From Methylopila henanensis (GTDB lineage: Bacteria > Pseudomonadota > Alphaproteobacteria > Rhizobiales > Methylopilaceae): a stretch of 64,000 nucleotides of DNA. The stretch lies in the NCBI RefSeq assembly GCF_042681025.1, contig NZ_JBHUER010000008.1, positions 310,001 to 374,000 of the forward strand. The letters are read 5' to 3'. Below are positions 17,587 to 25,829 of this stretch, piece after piece. The notes beneath the pieces were generated by a model that made no database searches, was not told where the DNA came from, and saw only the letters and a list, made by a program, of their open reading frames with translations. Within the stretch, counting starts at the first letter, position 1. Each line of letters begins with the position of its first letter. Position numbers and translations under genes: made by a program.

Positions 17587-18567
17587 TCACTCCACGAACG
17601 AGCCTTCGAGTTCGTCCTCGATATGGGCGCGCACGATCGCCTCGAAGTCGGCGTCGGCCGTGAAGCCGAGCTCCAGCGAGCGCTTGGCCTCGAACGCCTC
17701 GGGCCAGCCGGAGATGATCTTCGACACGGCCGGGTCCGGCTCGCGGCGGATGCGGCTCGCGACCGTCTCGCCCGCGACTTTCTTCAGCCCCTCGATCATC
17801 TCGCCCACCGTCACCTCCACGCCCGGCAGCGTGATGTTGCGGCGCGGGCCGATCGCGGCGCCGTCGAGGCCGGCCGCGTGGACGAGGAAGCCCACCGCCG
17901 CGCGCGGGCTCGCCAGCCAGTGCCGGACGTCGTCGCCGACCGGCAGCACCGCCTCGATGCCCGACAGCGGCTCGCGGATGATGCCGGAGAAGAAGCCCGA
18001 GGCCGCCTTGTTCGGCGCGCCGGGCCGCACGACGATGGTCGGAAAGCGCAGGCCGACGCCGTCCACGAAGCCCTTGCGGGTGTAGTCGGCGAGCAGCAGC
18101 TCGCAGATCGCCTTCTGGGTTCCGTAGGAGGTGAGCGGCGTCAGGTTGAAGTCGTCGGGCACGCGCGAGGCCGGGAACGGCGCGCCGAACACCGCGATCG
18201 ACGACGTGAACACCAGCCGTGGGACGTAGGACGCCTGCCGGATCGCCTCCAGCAGGAAGCGCGTGCCGTCGAGGTTGATCCGGTAGCCCTTGTCGAAGTC
18301 GGCCTCGGCCTCGCCCGAGACGATGGCCGCGAGATGGAAGATCACGTCGGGCTTGTCGGCGACGAGCCGCGCGGCGACAGCGGGCTCGGACAGGTCGGCG
18401 GCGGCGACGTCGACCTCGAACGCCACGCCCGAGGGGGCCTTCGGCGCCGCCACGTCGACGAGGTCGAGCCGTTCGATCGGCCGCCCGTTGAGCGCGCCGT
18501 CGCGCGCCAGACGTTCGGTGAGCTTGCGGCCGATCATGCCGGCGGCGCCGATGATGAGAATGTGCAT
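17587..18567 (-). CDS. denD: D-erythronate dehydrogenase-like NAD-dependent epimerase/dehydratase
   Basis: A 326-residue extended SDR protein. The NAD motif is IIGAAGMIGRKLTERLARDG, with FHLAAIVSGEAEADFDKGYR, the active-site pattern LTSYGTQKAICE (Tyr-x-x-x-Lys) and LRFPTIVVRPGAPNKAASGF. This sequence style is that of DenD, which oxidises D-erythronate at C2 for breakdown of four-carbon acid sugars. The other den genes (kinase, isomerase, decarboxylase) are not adjacent, so the substrate could differ. The ATG at 18567 begins the Rossmann fold. The GNAT gene lies 41 bases upstream in the same direction. Confidence 0.78.
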   Translation of the reverse strand: MHILIIGAAGMIGRKLTERLARDGALNGRPIERLDLVDVAAPKAPSGVAFEVDVAAADLSEPAVAARLVADKPDVIFHLAAIVSGEAEADFDKGYRINLDGTRFLLEAIRQASYVPRLVFTSSIAVFGAPFPASRVPDDFNLTPLTSYGTQKAICELLLADYTRKGFVDGVGLRFPTIVVRPGAPNKAASGFFSGIIREPLSGIEAVLPVGDDVRHWLASPRAAVGFLVHAAGLDGAAIGPRRNITLPGVEVTVGEMIEGLKKVAGETVASRIRREPDPAVSKIISGWPEAFEAKRSLELGFTADADFEAIVRAHIEDELEGSFVE

Positions 18568-18608
18568 GCGCAGGTCCCGGGAGTGAGAGGGCGGCGGGCC
18601 GATGAGGC

Positions 18609-19310
18609 TCAGAGCGCCGCCCTGATGTCGTCCAGCCGGCGCTTCTGGGCGCCGTCCGGACCGAAGTTCGCGGGGTCGAGCCACCGCTCGAAAGCCGCCA
18701 TCACGCGCGGCCAGTCGTCGTCGGTGATCGCGAACCACGCCGTGTCGCGGCTGCGGCCCCGAACGATCATGTGCTTGGCGAACACGCCCTCGAACCGGAA
18801 GCCGAAGCGCGCGGCGGCGGCGCGCGACGGCGCGTTGAGCGCGTCGCACTTCCACTCGTAGCGCCGGTAGCCGAGATCCTCGAAGGCGTGGCGCGCCATC
18901 AGGTACATCGCCTCGGTCGCAGCCGGGGTGCGCTGGAGCGCGGGCGTGAACAGGATCGAGCCGACCTCGACGACCCGGTGCCGCGGCTCGATCCGCATGT
19001 AGCTCGCGCGCCCGACGGTCCGCCCGGAGCGCGCGTCGCGGATCGCGAGCGGAACGACGTCGGGCGACGCCACGGAAGCGTCGATGTCGGCGCGGAAGGC
19101 GGCCTCGTCCGCGAACGGGCCGGTGAAGAGATAGGCGAACAGCCGGGCGTGCTCGGGCCCCGAGGTGGCCGCGAACAGCTCGGCCGCGTCCTTCGCAGGC
19201 TCGACCGGCGCCACCACCACATGCCGCCCCGCGAGCGTGACCGGCTCAGGCCGGCGGGCGGGCGCGGCGTCGACCACGGGGCCGAGCGGCGGATCGTCGG
19301 CGCGCGTCAT
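18609..19310 (-). CDS. GNAT family N-acetyltransferase (RimJ/RimL type)
   Basis: A 233-residue acetyltransferase of the type that modifies protein N-termini or small molecules with acetyl-CoA. Seen are: EPVTLAGRHVVVAPVEPA at the start, FTGPFADEAAFRADID, a strand VVEVGSILFTPALQRTPAATEAM, and YRRYEWKCDALNAPSRAAA. The C-terminal FRFEGVFAKHMIVRGRSRD is typical of the family. The ATG at 19310 is used. It is probably co-transcribed with the downstream dehydrogenase gene, though no shared pathway is evident. Confidence 0.88.
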   Translation of the reverse strand: MTRADDPPLGPVVDAAPARRPEPVTLAGRHVVVAPVEPAKDAAELFAATSGPEHARLFAYLFTGPFADEAAFRADIDASVASPDVVPLAIRDARSGRTVGRASYMRIEPRHRVVEVGSILFTPALQRTPAATEAMYLMARHAFEDLGYRRYEWKCDALNAPSRAAAARFGFRFEGVFAKHMIVRGRSRDTAWFAITDDDWPRVMAAFERWLDPANFGPDGAQKRRLDDIRAAL

Positions 19311-19481
19311 GGCCGCCTGACGAAACGTGACGCAAGGAAAAGCATCGATCGCGACCCCGGCGAAGGCGGAACGACTGGCGCCGGAGCGGCGCGGCGGGAG
19401 CGGGACAATGCCCGGACGGTCGCGCCGTATCAAGCCGCCGGAACTCAAGTGCAGGCGGCGGACGATCGTTTGAACGTGAAA

Positions 19482-19511
19482 GCGCCCGCCCCGCGGCTGC
19501 GGGACGGGCGC
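19482..19511 (-). terminator. Probable hairpin terminator downstream of the 116-residue secreted protein gene
   Basis: A 13-base-pair stem with one mismatch and a four-base loop, 19482-19494 against 19499-19511, lies 23 bases beyond the stop at 19534. On the minus strand it is followed by only TTT, so its strength is uncertain. Confidence 0.45.
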
Positions 19512-19533
19512 CTTCTGCCGCGCGTGGGGCGCG

Positions 19534-19884
19534 TCAGCTGCGGTTGTTGGTCGGACCCAGCGGCTTGCCGTCCTTCGGAGCGGAGCCGGCACCATGCGGC
19601 GTGGCGGTCTCGTGCTTGCGCGTGGCGTCGGACTCGGCGCGATCCTTGAGCGCGCGCTCGCCGCCGGTCGCCTTGGCGTTGTCGCCCGGCCCGCGGACCG
19701 AAGACTTGCCCATCGGAGCGGTGGTCTGGCCCTCGCGGGCGGCGTCGGATTCGGCGCGGTCCTTCTCGAAGGTGGCGCCGCCGGTCGAGGTCGCGGACGG
19801 CGAGGTCTGCGCCATCGCGGCGGGCGCGGCGACGACGCTGGCGGCGAACAGGGCGCAGGTGGCGGCGCGAACGAAGGTCTTCAT
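19534..19884 (-). CDS. Small secreted protein with internal repeat, unknown function
   Basis: A 116-residue protein with a clear signal peptide (MKTFVRAATCALFAASVV, cleavage near MAQTS). The mature chain is polar and low in hydrophobics, probably disordered. It carries the motif KDRAESDA followed by A/T-R-E/K twice, about 43 residues apart, an internal duplication. The ATG at 19884 begins the signal peptide. A hairpin follows its stop. I do not recognise the family. Confidence 0.7.
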   Translation of the reverse strand: MKTFVRAATCALFAASVVAAPAAMAQTSPSATSTGGATFEKDRAESDAAREGQTTAPMGKSSVRGPGDNAKATGGERALKDRAESDATRKHETATPHGAGSAPKDGKPLGPTNNRS

Positions 19885-19953
19885 GGCTTTTCTCTTTCGT
19901 CTCTGGGCCATACCGTGGGCGTCGGGAGAAAACGACGCGCCAAGGGAGGCGGA

Positions 19954-20187
19954 ATGACTGCTCTTGAAGGTGGACCGGCCGGCTGGAAGCTGACCGTTCC
20001 GGTGGTGAATCTGCCGGGCCCGCAGCGCACCGGCGGCTCGTGGGTCGCAGCGATCGCGGACGAGCTGTCCGCCCGGCGGGCGATACCGTTCGGCAGGGCG
20101 GTGCCCAGCGCGCGGCTGCAGCCGGTCTCGCAGGCCGAACTGGACCGCTACGGGGTCGCGCCCGGCGAAGTGCTCAAGGTCGGTTGA
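19954..20187 (+). CDS. Hypothetical protein, 77 residues
   Basis: The product starts MTALEGGPAGWKLTVPVVNL and contains WVAAIADELSARRAIPFG, then PVSQAELDRYGVAPGEVLKVG. No signal, membrane span or known motif is seen. A strong ribosome site (AAGGGAGG) precedes the ATG at 19954, supporting a real gene. It converges on the PfpI gene with six bases between stops. Confidence 0.6.
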   Translation: MTALEGGPAGWKLTVPVVNLPGPQRTGGSWVAAIADELSARRAIPFGRAVPSARLQPVSQAELDRYGVAPGEVLKVG

Positions 20188-20193
20188 CGTCGA

Positions 20194-20766
20194 TCAGGCG
20201 GCGGACCGCGACTGGCCGGAATGGCGGCCTTCCGCGAATTCCTCGATGACCTTGGCGTTGAAGGCCGGGATGTCGTCCGGGTTGCGGCTCGTCACTAGCC
20301 CCTGGTCGACGACCACGGGCTCGTCGCTGACGTCCGCGCCGGCGTTCTTCAGGTCGACCTGGATGGCGGCGTAGCCGGTCATCCGGCGGCCCTTCACCAG
20401 CCCCGCCGAGATCAGCACCTGGGGTCCGTGACAGATCGCGGCGACGGGTTTGCCGCCGTCGAAGAAGGCGGAGGCGAAGCGCAGTGCGGCTTCGTCCTGC
20501 CGCAGGGCGTCGGGGTTGAACAGCCCGCCTGGAATGAGCAGGGCGTCGAACGCCGCGGGATCCGCGGCGTCGAGGGTCACATCGACGGGGACGGTGGCCC
20601 CCGGCCGATCGTGCTGGAATCCCTGAATGGAGCCGGCTTCGGGACTGACGACCTTCACCTCGGCGCCCGCGTCCCGGAGCGCCTTCGCCGGGGCGGAGAG
20701 TTCGATCTCCTCGAATCCGTTGGTCGCGAGAATCGCGACTTTCCGTCCGTCGAGACGGTTGGCCAT
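20194..20766 (-). CDS. DJ-1/PfpI family protein (class I glutamine amidotransferase-like)
   Basis: A 190-residue PfpI/YhbO-type protein. The start is RLDGRKVAILATNGFEEIEL; the nucleophile elbow is AAICHGPQVLISAGL with Cys and the following His; the Glu of FEEIEL completes the usual set. Family members act as proteases, deglycases or stress chaperones. The ATG at 20766 is preceded by AAGGAGG, a near-perfect ribosome site. It is a single gene, divergent from the aminotransferase at 20908. Confidence 0.9.
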   Translation of the reverse strand: MANRLDGRKVAILATNGFEEIELSAPAKALRDAGAEVKVVSPEAGSIQGFQHDRPGATVPVDVTLDAADPAAFDALLIPGGLFNPDALRQDEAALRFASAFFDGGKPVAAICHGPQVLISAGLVKGRRMTGYAAIQVDLKNAGADVSDEPVVVDQGLVTSRNPDDIPAFNAKVIEEFAEGRHSGQSRSAA

Positions 20767-20907
20767 TGCTGACCTCCTTGACTTGATGTGCGGTTGAGCG
20801 GCTGAGATGCGCCGCGCGGTCGAGTTGTCGACCGTCTTCATCCGAACAACTCGCCAAGGGCGCTTCCGTTCCCTGCGCCTCACACAACCGTGCATCCGGA
20901 GCAGCCT

Positions 20908-22095
20908 ATGACCTCGCTCACGACCGTCGCGGCGTTCGACCGCATCGGCGAGGAGAACGCCTTCGCCGTGCTCGCCCGCGCGACGGCCCTCGCCGCGCAG
21001 GGCCGCGACATCGTCAATCTCGGCATCGGCCAGCCGGACTTCCCAACGCCGCCGCATGTGGTCGAGGCGGCGGTCAAGGCGCTCCGCGACGGCCAGCACG
21101 GCTACACGCCGTCCGTCGGCATCCTTCCGCTGCGCGAGGCGGTCGCCCGCGATCTCCACCGCCGGTTCGGCGTCGAGGTCGATCCGGACCTCGTGATGAT
21201 CGTGCCCGGCGGCAAGGTGACGATGTACGCCGCCATCCGGCTGTTCGGCGAGCCGGGCGCGGAGATTCTCTATCCGGACCCCGGCTTCCCGATCTACCGC
21301 TCCATGATCGAGCACACCGGCGCGACTCCGATCCCGGTCCCCGCGCGCGAGGAGAACGGCTTCGCCTTCTCGGCGGAGGAGCTGCTGGCGCTGATCACGC
21401 CGAAGACGCGGCTGATCATCATCAACTCGCCCGGCAACCCGACCGGCGGCGTCACTCCCGCCGCCGAGATCGACAAGCTCGTGAAAGGGCTCGCGGCGCA
21501 TCCGAACGTGGCGCTGATGTCGGACGAGATCTACGACCAGCTCGTCTTCGACGGGCTCGAGCACCGCACGCTGCTGGCCTATCCCGAGATCCGCGACCGG
21601 CTGATCGTGCTGAACGGCTGGTCCAAGACCTACGCCATGACCGGCTGGCGGCTGGGCTGGTCGGTCTGGCCGAAGACGCTGTACGAGAACGTGCGCAAGC
21701 TCGCGGTGAACGCATGGTCCTGCGTCAACGCCCCGACGCAGTTCGCCGGCATAGCGGCGCTCGACGGGCCGCAGGACGCGGTCGCGCATATGCGCGAGGA
21801 GTTCGACCGCCGCCGGAAGCTGGTGACCGAGGGGCTGAACAAGCTGCCGGGCGTGAGTTCGGTCTCCCCGAAGGGCGCGTTCTACGCCTTCCCCAATGTC
21901 GGCGAAACCGGATGGAAGGCGAAGCCGCTCGCGTCCGCCCTGCTGGAGGAGACCGGCGTCGCCACCATCGGCGGGCCCGATTTCGGCGTGCACGGCGAAG
22001 GCTACATCCGCCTGTCCTACGCCAATTCGGCCGAGAACATCGCCCGCGCGCTGGCGCGGATGGGCGACTTCCTGAGCAGCCGCCGGCCGGGCTGA
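20908..22095 (+). CDS. Class I/II pyridoxal-phosphate aminotransferase
   Basis: A 395-residue fold-type I aminotransferase close to aspartate/alanine transaminases. Motifs include DIVNLGIGQPDFPTPPHVV, the cofactor-contact INSPGNPTGGV, MSDEIYDQLVF, and the Schiff-base lysine in LNGWSKTYAMTGWRLGW. The C-terminal arginine site is GYIRLSYANS. Substrate cannot be fixed from the sequence. The ATG at 20908 has GGAG at good distance; an ATG 18 bases upstream is less well placed. Confidence 0.9.
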   Translation: MTSLTTVAAFDRIGEENAFAVLARATALAAQGRDIVNLGIGQPDFPTPPHVVEAAVKALRDGQHGYTPSVGILPLREAVARDLHRRFGVEVDPDLVMIVPGGKVTMYAAIRLFGEPGAEILYPDPGFPIYRSMIEHTGATPIPVPAREENGFAFSAEELLALITPKTRLIIINSPGNPTGGVTPAAEIDKLVKGLAAHPNVALMSDEIYDQLVFDGLEHRTLLAYPEIRDRLIVLNGWSKTYAMTGWRLGWSVWPKTLYENVRKLAVNAWSCVNAPTQFAGIAALDGPQDAVAHMREEFDRRRKLVTEGLNKLPGVSSVSPKGAFYAFPNVGETGWKAKPLASALLEETGVATIGGPDFGVHGEGYIRLSYANSAENIARALARMGDFLSSRRPG

Positions 22096-22215
22096 TCGGA
22101 GCGGGCCCAACGCGATCCCAACGCGGCGGGCCATACGGCACCCTCGATTCCTTACGGGCGGGCGACGACCTTCGTGGCGCGGTCCCCAGACGGATCGCGT
22201 CACCCGAAGGCTTCG

Positions 22216-22446
22216 ATGCCCTACGTTACCGAACCTCCGCAACTGATCCGCGTCGACGCGGCCAGCCGTCCCGAATTCATCGTCGGGCAGAGCCCGGAAG
22301 GCTGGTGGCTCGCCGTCGAGACCCATGGCCGCGGCGGCGGCATCTTCCGCGACCGCGATTCCGCGATCGCCTATGTGGCGGAAGAAACCGGGTCGATGCC
22401 CGGCTCCGTCGCGATCGCGACGGCCCCTGTCGCGCTAAAGATGTGA
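22216..22446 (+). CDS. Conserved-looking small protein, 76 residues
   Basis: The product reads MPYVTEPPQLIRVDAAS, then FIVGQSPEGWWLAVETHGRG and IFRDRDSAIAYVAEETG, suggesting a small alpha/beta domain. GAAGG lies just upstream of the ATG at 22216. It ends four bases before the DapA-fold gene, so the two are likely co-transcribed. The family is not recognised. Confidence 0.65.
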   Translation: MPYVTEPPQLIRVDAASRPEFIVGQSPEGWWLAVETHGRGGGIFRDRDSAIAYVAEETGSMPGSVAIATAPVALKM

Positions 22447-22450
22447 CGCC

Positions 22451-23368
22451 ATGCGCGGCGTTCGTTCCGGGATCGGCGGCTGCATCGCGGCCTTGCCGAG
22501 CTTTTTCACCTCCGACGGCCGCCATCTCGACGAGGCCGCGGTCGACCTTCACGCCCGCAGGCTGCTGGCGCAGGGCGTCGGCGGGCTGGTGTGCTGCGGG
22601 GCGGTCGGCGAGGGCGCGACCCTGACGTTCGCCGAGCGGTCGCGCGTCGTCGCGGTCGCGGTCGAGGCCTCGGCGGGACGCACGCCGGTGATCGCCGACG
22701 TCAGCGCCTGCGGAACGCGGGCAGCGGTCGAACTGGCGCGCGCCGCCAAGGAGGCGGGAGCCGACGCGGCGATGGTGGTGACGCCCTGGTACAGCCGTCC
22801 GACCCAGCGCGGCGTGATCAGGCACTTCGAGGATATCGCGCAGGCCGCCGTGCTTCCGGTCATCGCCGCCGCGGACCCGCGCCGCGCGGCGATCGACGTG
22901 GAGCCTGCGAGCGCATGGCGGCTTCAGGAGCTTCCCGGCGTGATCGGCTTCGCCGACATGGCGGGCTGTGCGGAACGGCTCGCCGAGCGGAAGCGCCGAT
23001 CCGGCGGCGCTTTCGTCTGGTTGACGGGGGATGACGCCTCAGCCCTGTCCTTCCACCTCGCGGGCGGAGACGGCGTCGTGTCCGCCGCGGCGAACCTCGC
23101 GCCTGCGGCCTGCGCTGCGTTTGCCGCGGCGTGTCGCGACGGCGACTTCAAGCGCGCCGTCGATCTTCACCGCGGGCTGGCCGCGCTGGTCGGCCTTCTC
23201 GGACGCAAGCCCTGCGCCTCGCTCGTCAAAGCCGCGCTGGCGACCGCCGACCCGCGCCTGTCGCCAGCCGTGCGCCTGCCGCTTGTGCCGCCGCCGCTGG
23301 CGGCCGTGGCGCGGCTGATCGCGGCGATGGCTACCGCCGATGTTCCCCGGACGCGGGCGGCGGCCTGA
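22451..23368 (+). CDS. DapA-fold (dihydrodipicolinate synthase family) protein lacking the catalytic residues
   Basis: The 305-residue protein has the whole length and layout of the DapA/NAL aldolase family: an N-terminal IAALPSFFTSDGRHLDEAAV, GAVGEGATLTFAERSRVV, MVVTPWYSRPTQRGVIRHF, and a helical C-terminus. However, the GTTGE motif is GAVGE (Thr-Thr replaced by Ala51-Val52), the catalytic Tyr of the LYNVPSR segment is replaced (IAAADPR, Ala140), and the Schiff-base Lys of GIKEA is replaced (GFADM, Ala168). It is therefore probably not an aldolase. No frameshift or stop is present, so it looks like a maintained pseudoenzyme. It follows a 76-residue gene by four bases. Confidence 0.8.
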   Translation: MRGVRSGIGGCIAALPSFFTSDGRHLDEAAVDLHARRLLAQGVGGLVCCGAVGEGATLTFAERSRVVAVAVEASAGRTPVIADVSACGTRAAVELARAAKEAGADAAMVVTPWYSRPTQRGVIRHFEDIAQAAVLPVIAAADPRRAAIDVEPASAWRLQELPGVIGFADMAGCAERLAERKRRSGGAFVWLTGDDASALSFHLAGGDGVVSAAANLAPAACAAFAAACRDGDFKRAVDLHRGLAALVGLLGRKPCASLVKAALATADPRLSPAVRLPLVPPPLAAVARLIAAMATADVPRTRAAA

Positions 23369-23380
23369 GGAGGTCGGTCC

Positions 23381-23674
23381 TCACTCGCGGTCGGGCGTCT
23401 GTTCGCGGTCTCCGCGGTCGGTCTGCAGCCCCGGGAACTCGCCCAGGTTCTCCTGCAGCTTGGCCTCCTCGACCGGCTGGCCGCGCTCGGCCGGCGTCAC
23501 CACGCCGTCGGCCAGCGGGTTCGGCTCGAGCCCGGCCTCAGGGTTCGATTCGAGCCCCGCCAGTTCCTTCGCGCGCTCCAGATAGTCGGCCTCGCGGCCT
23601 TCCGGGGAACCGGCGTCGATCCAGAGCTTCCTGGCGCGCTCGCGCAGCTTCGGGGTGACGGGCGTTTCGGACAT
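23381..23674 (-). CDS. DUF2934 family protein
   Basis: A 97-residue soluble protein. The N-terminal third, LRERARKLWIDAGSPEGREA followed by DYLERAKEL, is the short DUF2934 motif common in rhizobial stress-related small proteins. The rest is polar and acidic, probably disordered. The ATG at 23674 is preceded by GAGGAG. Function is unknown. It converges on the DapA-fold gene with 12 bases between stops. Confidence 0.82.
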   Translation of the reverse strand: MSETPVTPKLRERARKLWIDAGSPEGREADYLERAKELAGLESNPEAGLEPNPLADGVVTPAERGQPVEEAKLQENLGEFPGLQTDRGDREQTPDRE

Positions 23675-23763
23675 GATGATCTCCTCGCATGCGGCTTGAC
23701 CGGAGCGCCGAGGGCAACTCCGCGGCTGGGCTCATGGTTCCTGCGCGACGCGCCGCGGCCGGG

Positions 23764-23801
23764 AAAAACAGCGAAGGCCCGGGGCGTCGCCCCGGGCCTT
23801 C
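23764..23801 (-). terminator. Rho-independent terminator of the 31-residue protein gene
   Basis: A perfect 12-13 base-pair GC stem (23773-23785 against 23789-23801) with a three-base loop. On the minus strand it is followed by GC and then TTTTT at 23768-23764. It begins 25 bases after the stop of the small gene at 23826. This is the best-formed intrinsic terminator in the window. Confidence 0.85.
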
Positions 23802-23825
23802 CGATGTCGCACGAAACGACGCTGA

Positions 23826-23921
23826 TCAGTGATTGTAACGGGGCCGGCGGCGCGCGCTGCGCTGCGCGAACTTCTTCGTGATCCAGCCCATGAACAGAAC
23901 CTTCAGAATGTTCTTCAGCAT
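23826..23921 (-). CDS. Very small basic protein, 31 residues
   Basis: The product is MLKNILKVLFMGWITKKF followed by AQRSARRRPRYNH. The N-terminal 15 residues form an amphipathic or weakly membrane-associated helix; the C-terminal half is strongly basic. GGAGG is placed six bases before the ATG, and a strong intrinsic terminator follows the stop, so this looks like a complete stand-alone transcription unit. The terminator and ribosome site argue for translation. Function is unknown; a membrane-associated or nucleic-acid-binding peptide are both possible. Confidence 0.7.
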   Translation of the reverse strand: MLKNILKVLFMGWITKKFAQRSARRRPRYNH

Positions 23922-24039
23922 TCCTGCCTCCTTCATGTCTCTCGGCAGGACAACTGACGACACGGCGCTTCGGTTCCTCTAGCGGCTCGACGACGACCGA
24001 CTTGCGTTCAACATGTCGTTATCAGCCGGAAACGACGCC

Positions 24040-24924
24040 TCAACCCGTCGTGACGCCGCCCTGCTTGGCCTGCGCGGCGGTCGCTTCGAGATGGGCCACG
24101 AGCTCCCGGTCGAGCTTGAGCTTCGACGCGAGCGTTTCCAGGAAGTAGCGCTCGCCGGACGTGTCGGGCTCGATCGTGAGGCGGGCGGCGAGCCAGACCT
24201 CGGAGGCGAGCTCGGGCCCCTGCGCCTCGGCGGCGATGGCGTCGAGATCGTCCGGCTGGCCGAGATGCTCCAGCAGGAAGTTCTCCTCGTCGTCCTCCGA
24301 GCCGGCCGCCTTCAGCGCCTCGCGGATCTTGGCGATCTCCTCGCGGTCGATCTTTCCGTCCGCGCGGGCGGCGGCGATCATCGCGCGGATCAGCAGCAGC
24401 CCGAGCTGCTGCTCCTCGGCCTGGCTCGACGGGGTGAACGGGGTGGAGGACGGCGGCGGCGTCACCTCGACAGGCGCGTTCTGCGCCTGAGGCGCGTGAT
24501 GCTCGACCTGCGGATAGGGGTAGGGAGCGCCCGGCTGCGGCGCCTGCTTCTGCTGGTAGTTCTGCCACGCCTTGTAGGCGAGCCCGCCCAGAATCGCGAG
24601 GCCGCCGAGCTGGACGGCCGAGCCGCCGAGCTTCTTGACGGTTTTGCCGCCCTTGCCGCCGAGAAGCACGGAGGCGAGCGTTCCCGCGAGCGCGCCGCCG
24701 GCGACGCCGCCGAGACCGCCCTTGGTCAGGCCGCCGAGGATGTCGCCAACGCCGCCCCCGCCCGCGGACGGCTGCGACGGCTGGCCGGGGCGCGCCGGCG
24801 TCTGCGGTCCGCCGATCTTCGCCAGCGCGTCGCCCACGGCTCCGCCGAGCCCGCCGCCGCGGGACGGCCCGGAGCCGCTCCCGGCGCCGAGGAACTGGTC
24901 GAGAATCTTCTTGGCGTCGAGCAC
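24040..24924 (-). CDS. DUF533 / TerB-fold protein (YebE-like)
   Basis: The 294-residue protein has three parts. Residues 1-60 are helical and Gly/Pro-rich. A Gly-rich hydrophobic segment follows (about 60-115, with LGGVAGGALAGTLASVLLGG), typical of the DUF533 family. The C-terminal TerB-like helical domain is about 165-290: LLLIRAMIAAARADGKIDREE and a later LASKLKLDRELVAHLEA. DUF533 proteins are inner-membrane associated and of unknown role. The start is GTG 24924 with GGAGG upstream. It is a single gene. Confidence 0.85.
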   Translation of the reverse strand: MLDAKKILDQFLGAGSGSGPSRGGGLGGAVGDALAKIGGPQTPARPGQPSQPSAGGGGVGDILGGLTKGGLGGVAGGALAGTLASVLLGGKGGKTVKKLGGSAVQLGGLAILGGLAYKAWQNYQQKQAPQPGAPYPYPQVEHHAPQAQNAPVEVTPPPSSTPFTPSSQAEEQQLGLLLIRAMIAAARADGKIDREEIAKIREALKAAGSEDDEENFLLEHLGQPDDLDAIAAEAQGPELASEVWLAARLTIEPDTSGERYFLETLASKLKLDRELVAHLEATAAQAKQGGVTTG

Positions 24925-24997
24925 GGGGGCTGCCTCCGATCATCGTTCTTGGATGTCGGACGTAGGGTTGCGGCGCCCCCGCCGCAAGGCGAGCGGA

Positions 24998-25648
24998 CTA
25001 CCGCGCCTTCAGCGCGGACGCCTCCTTGGCGAGCGCCCGGATCGCGGCCCAGTCGCCGTTGCGGATCGCGTCCGTCGGCGCGACCCAGGAGCCGCCCACC
25101 GCCGCGACGTTGCGGACGGCGAGATAGTCCTGCGCGTTCTTGAGCGTGATGCCGCCGGTCGGCACGAAATGCAGGTCCGGCAGCGGCGCGACGAGCGCCT
25201 TGAGGTAGTCGGGGCCGCCGGCGGGACCGGCGGGGAAGAACTTCGCGAAGGTCGCTCCGCGTTCGGCGAGCTGCATCGCCTCTGAGGCGGTCGCGACGCC
25301 CGGCATGAACGGCACCGGCGCCTCGGAGCCGGCGGCGAGCAGCCGCGAGCTGACGCCGGGGCTGATCAGGAAGGCCGCGCCGACGCGGACCGCGTCCTGC
25401 ACATGCTCGGGCTCCAGCACCGTGCCGGCGCCGACGGTCACGCCCTCGACCTCGTCGATGATCGCCTTGAGCGCCTCCATGGAGGCGGGCGTGCGCAGCG
25501 TGACCTCGAGCACCTTGAGGCCGCCGTCGCGGAGCGCCTTGGCGGTCTCGACGCCGCTCGCGGCGTCCTCGAAGGTGAGAACCGGGATCACCGGACTCTG
25601 CGACAGGATCGCGGCGAGACGTTCGGTCTTTGCGAGCGTGAACGACAT
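24998..25648 (-). CDS. eda: 2-dehydro-3-deoxy-6-phosphogluconate (KDPG) aldolase
   Basis: A 216-residue class I aldolase that cleaves KDPG to pyruvate and glyceraldehyde-3-phosphate in the Entner-Doudoroff pathway. Key features: VIPVLTFEDAASGVETAKAL, LEVTLRTPASMEAL with the catalytic Glu, VGAGTVLEPEHVQDA, and the Schiff-base Lys in FAKFFPAGPAGG. The length fits. The ATG at 25648 has GAGGAG upstream. The edd gene is not in the window. It is divergent from the LysR gene at 25830. Confidence 0.94.
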   Translation of the reverse strand: MSFTLAKTERLAAILSQSPVIPVLTFEDAASGVETAKALRDGGLKVLEVTLRTPASMEALKAIIDEVEGVTVGAGTVLEPEHVQDAVRVGAAFLISPGVSSRLLAAGSEAPVPFMPGVATASEAMQLAERGATFAKFFPAGPAGGPDYLKALVAPLPDLHFVPTGGITLKNAQDYLAVRNVAAVGGSWVAPTDAIRNGDWAAIRALAKEASALKAR

Positions 25649-25829
25649 GGCTTCTCCTCGCAGATTGTGGCGGTCGCCGGACGCTCCATCGCGCCCCGAA
25701 GCCGCGACGTCAAGCGCGCGGCGCGCAACGGGGCCGTGCGCGGCCGCCGGAACGGGGCCGCTCGCGGGCCGTACGCCGCCGCGCTATGGTGAACGGTACG
25801 GTCCCGCGCGGACCGCCCGGAGGCCGGCG

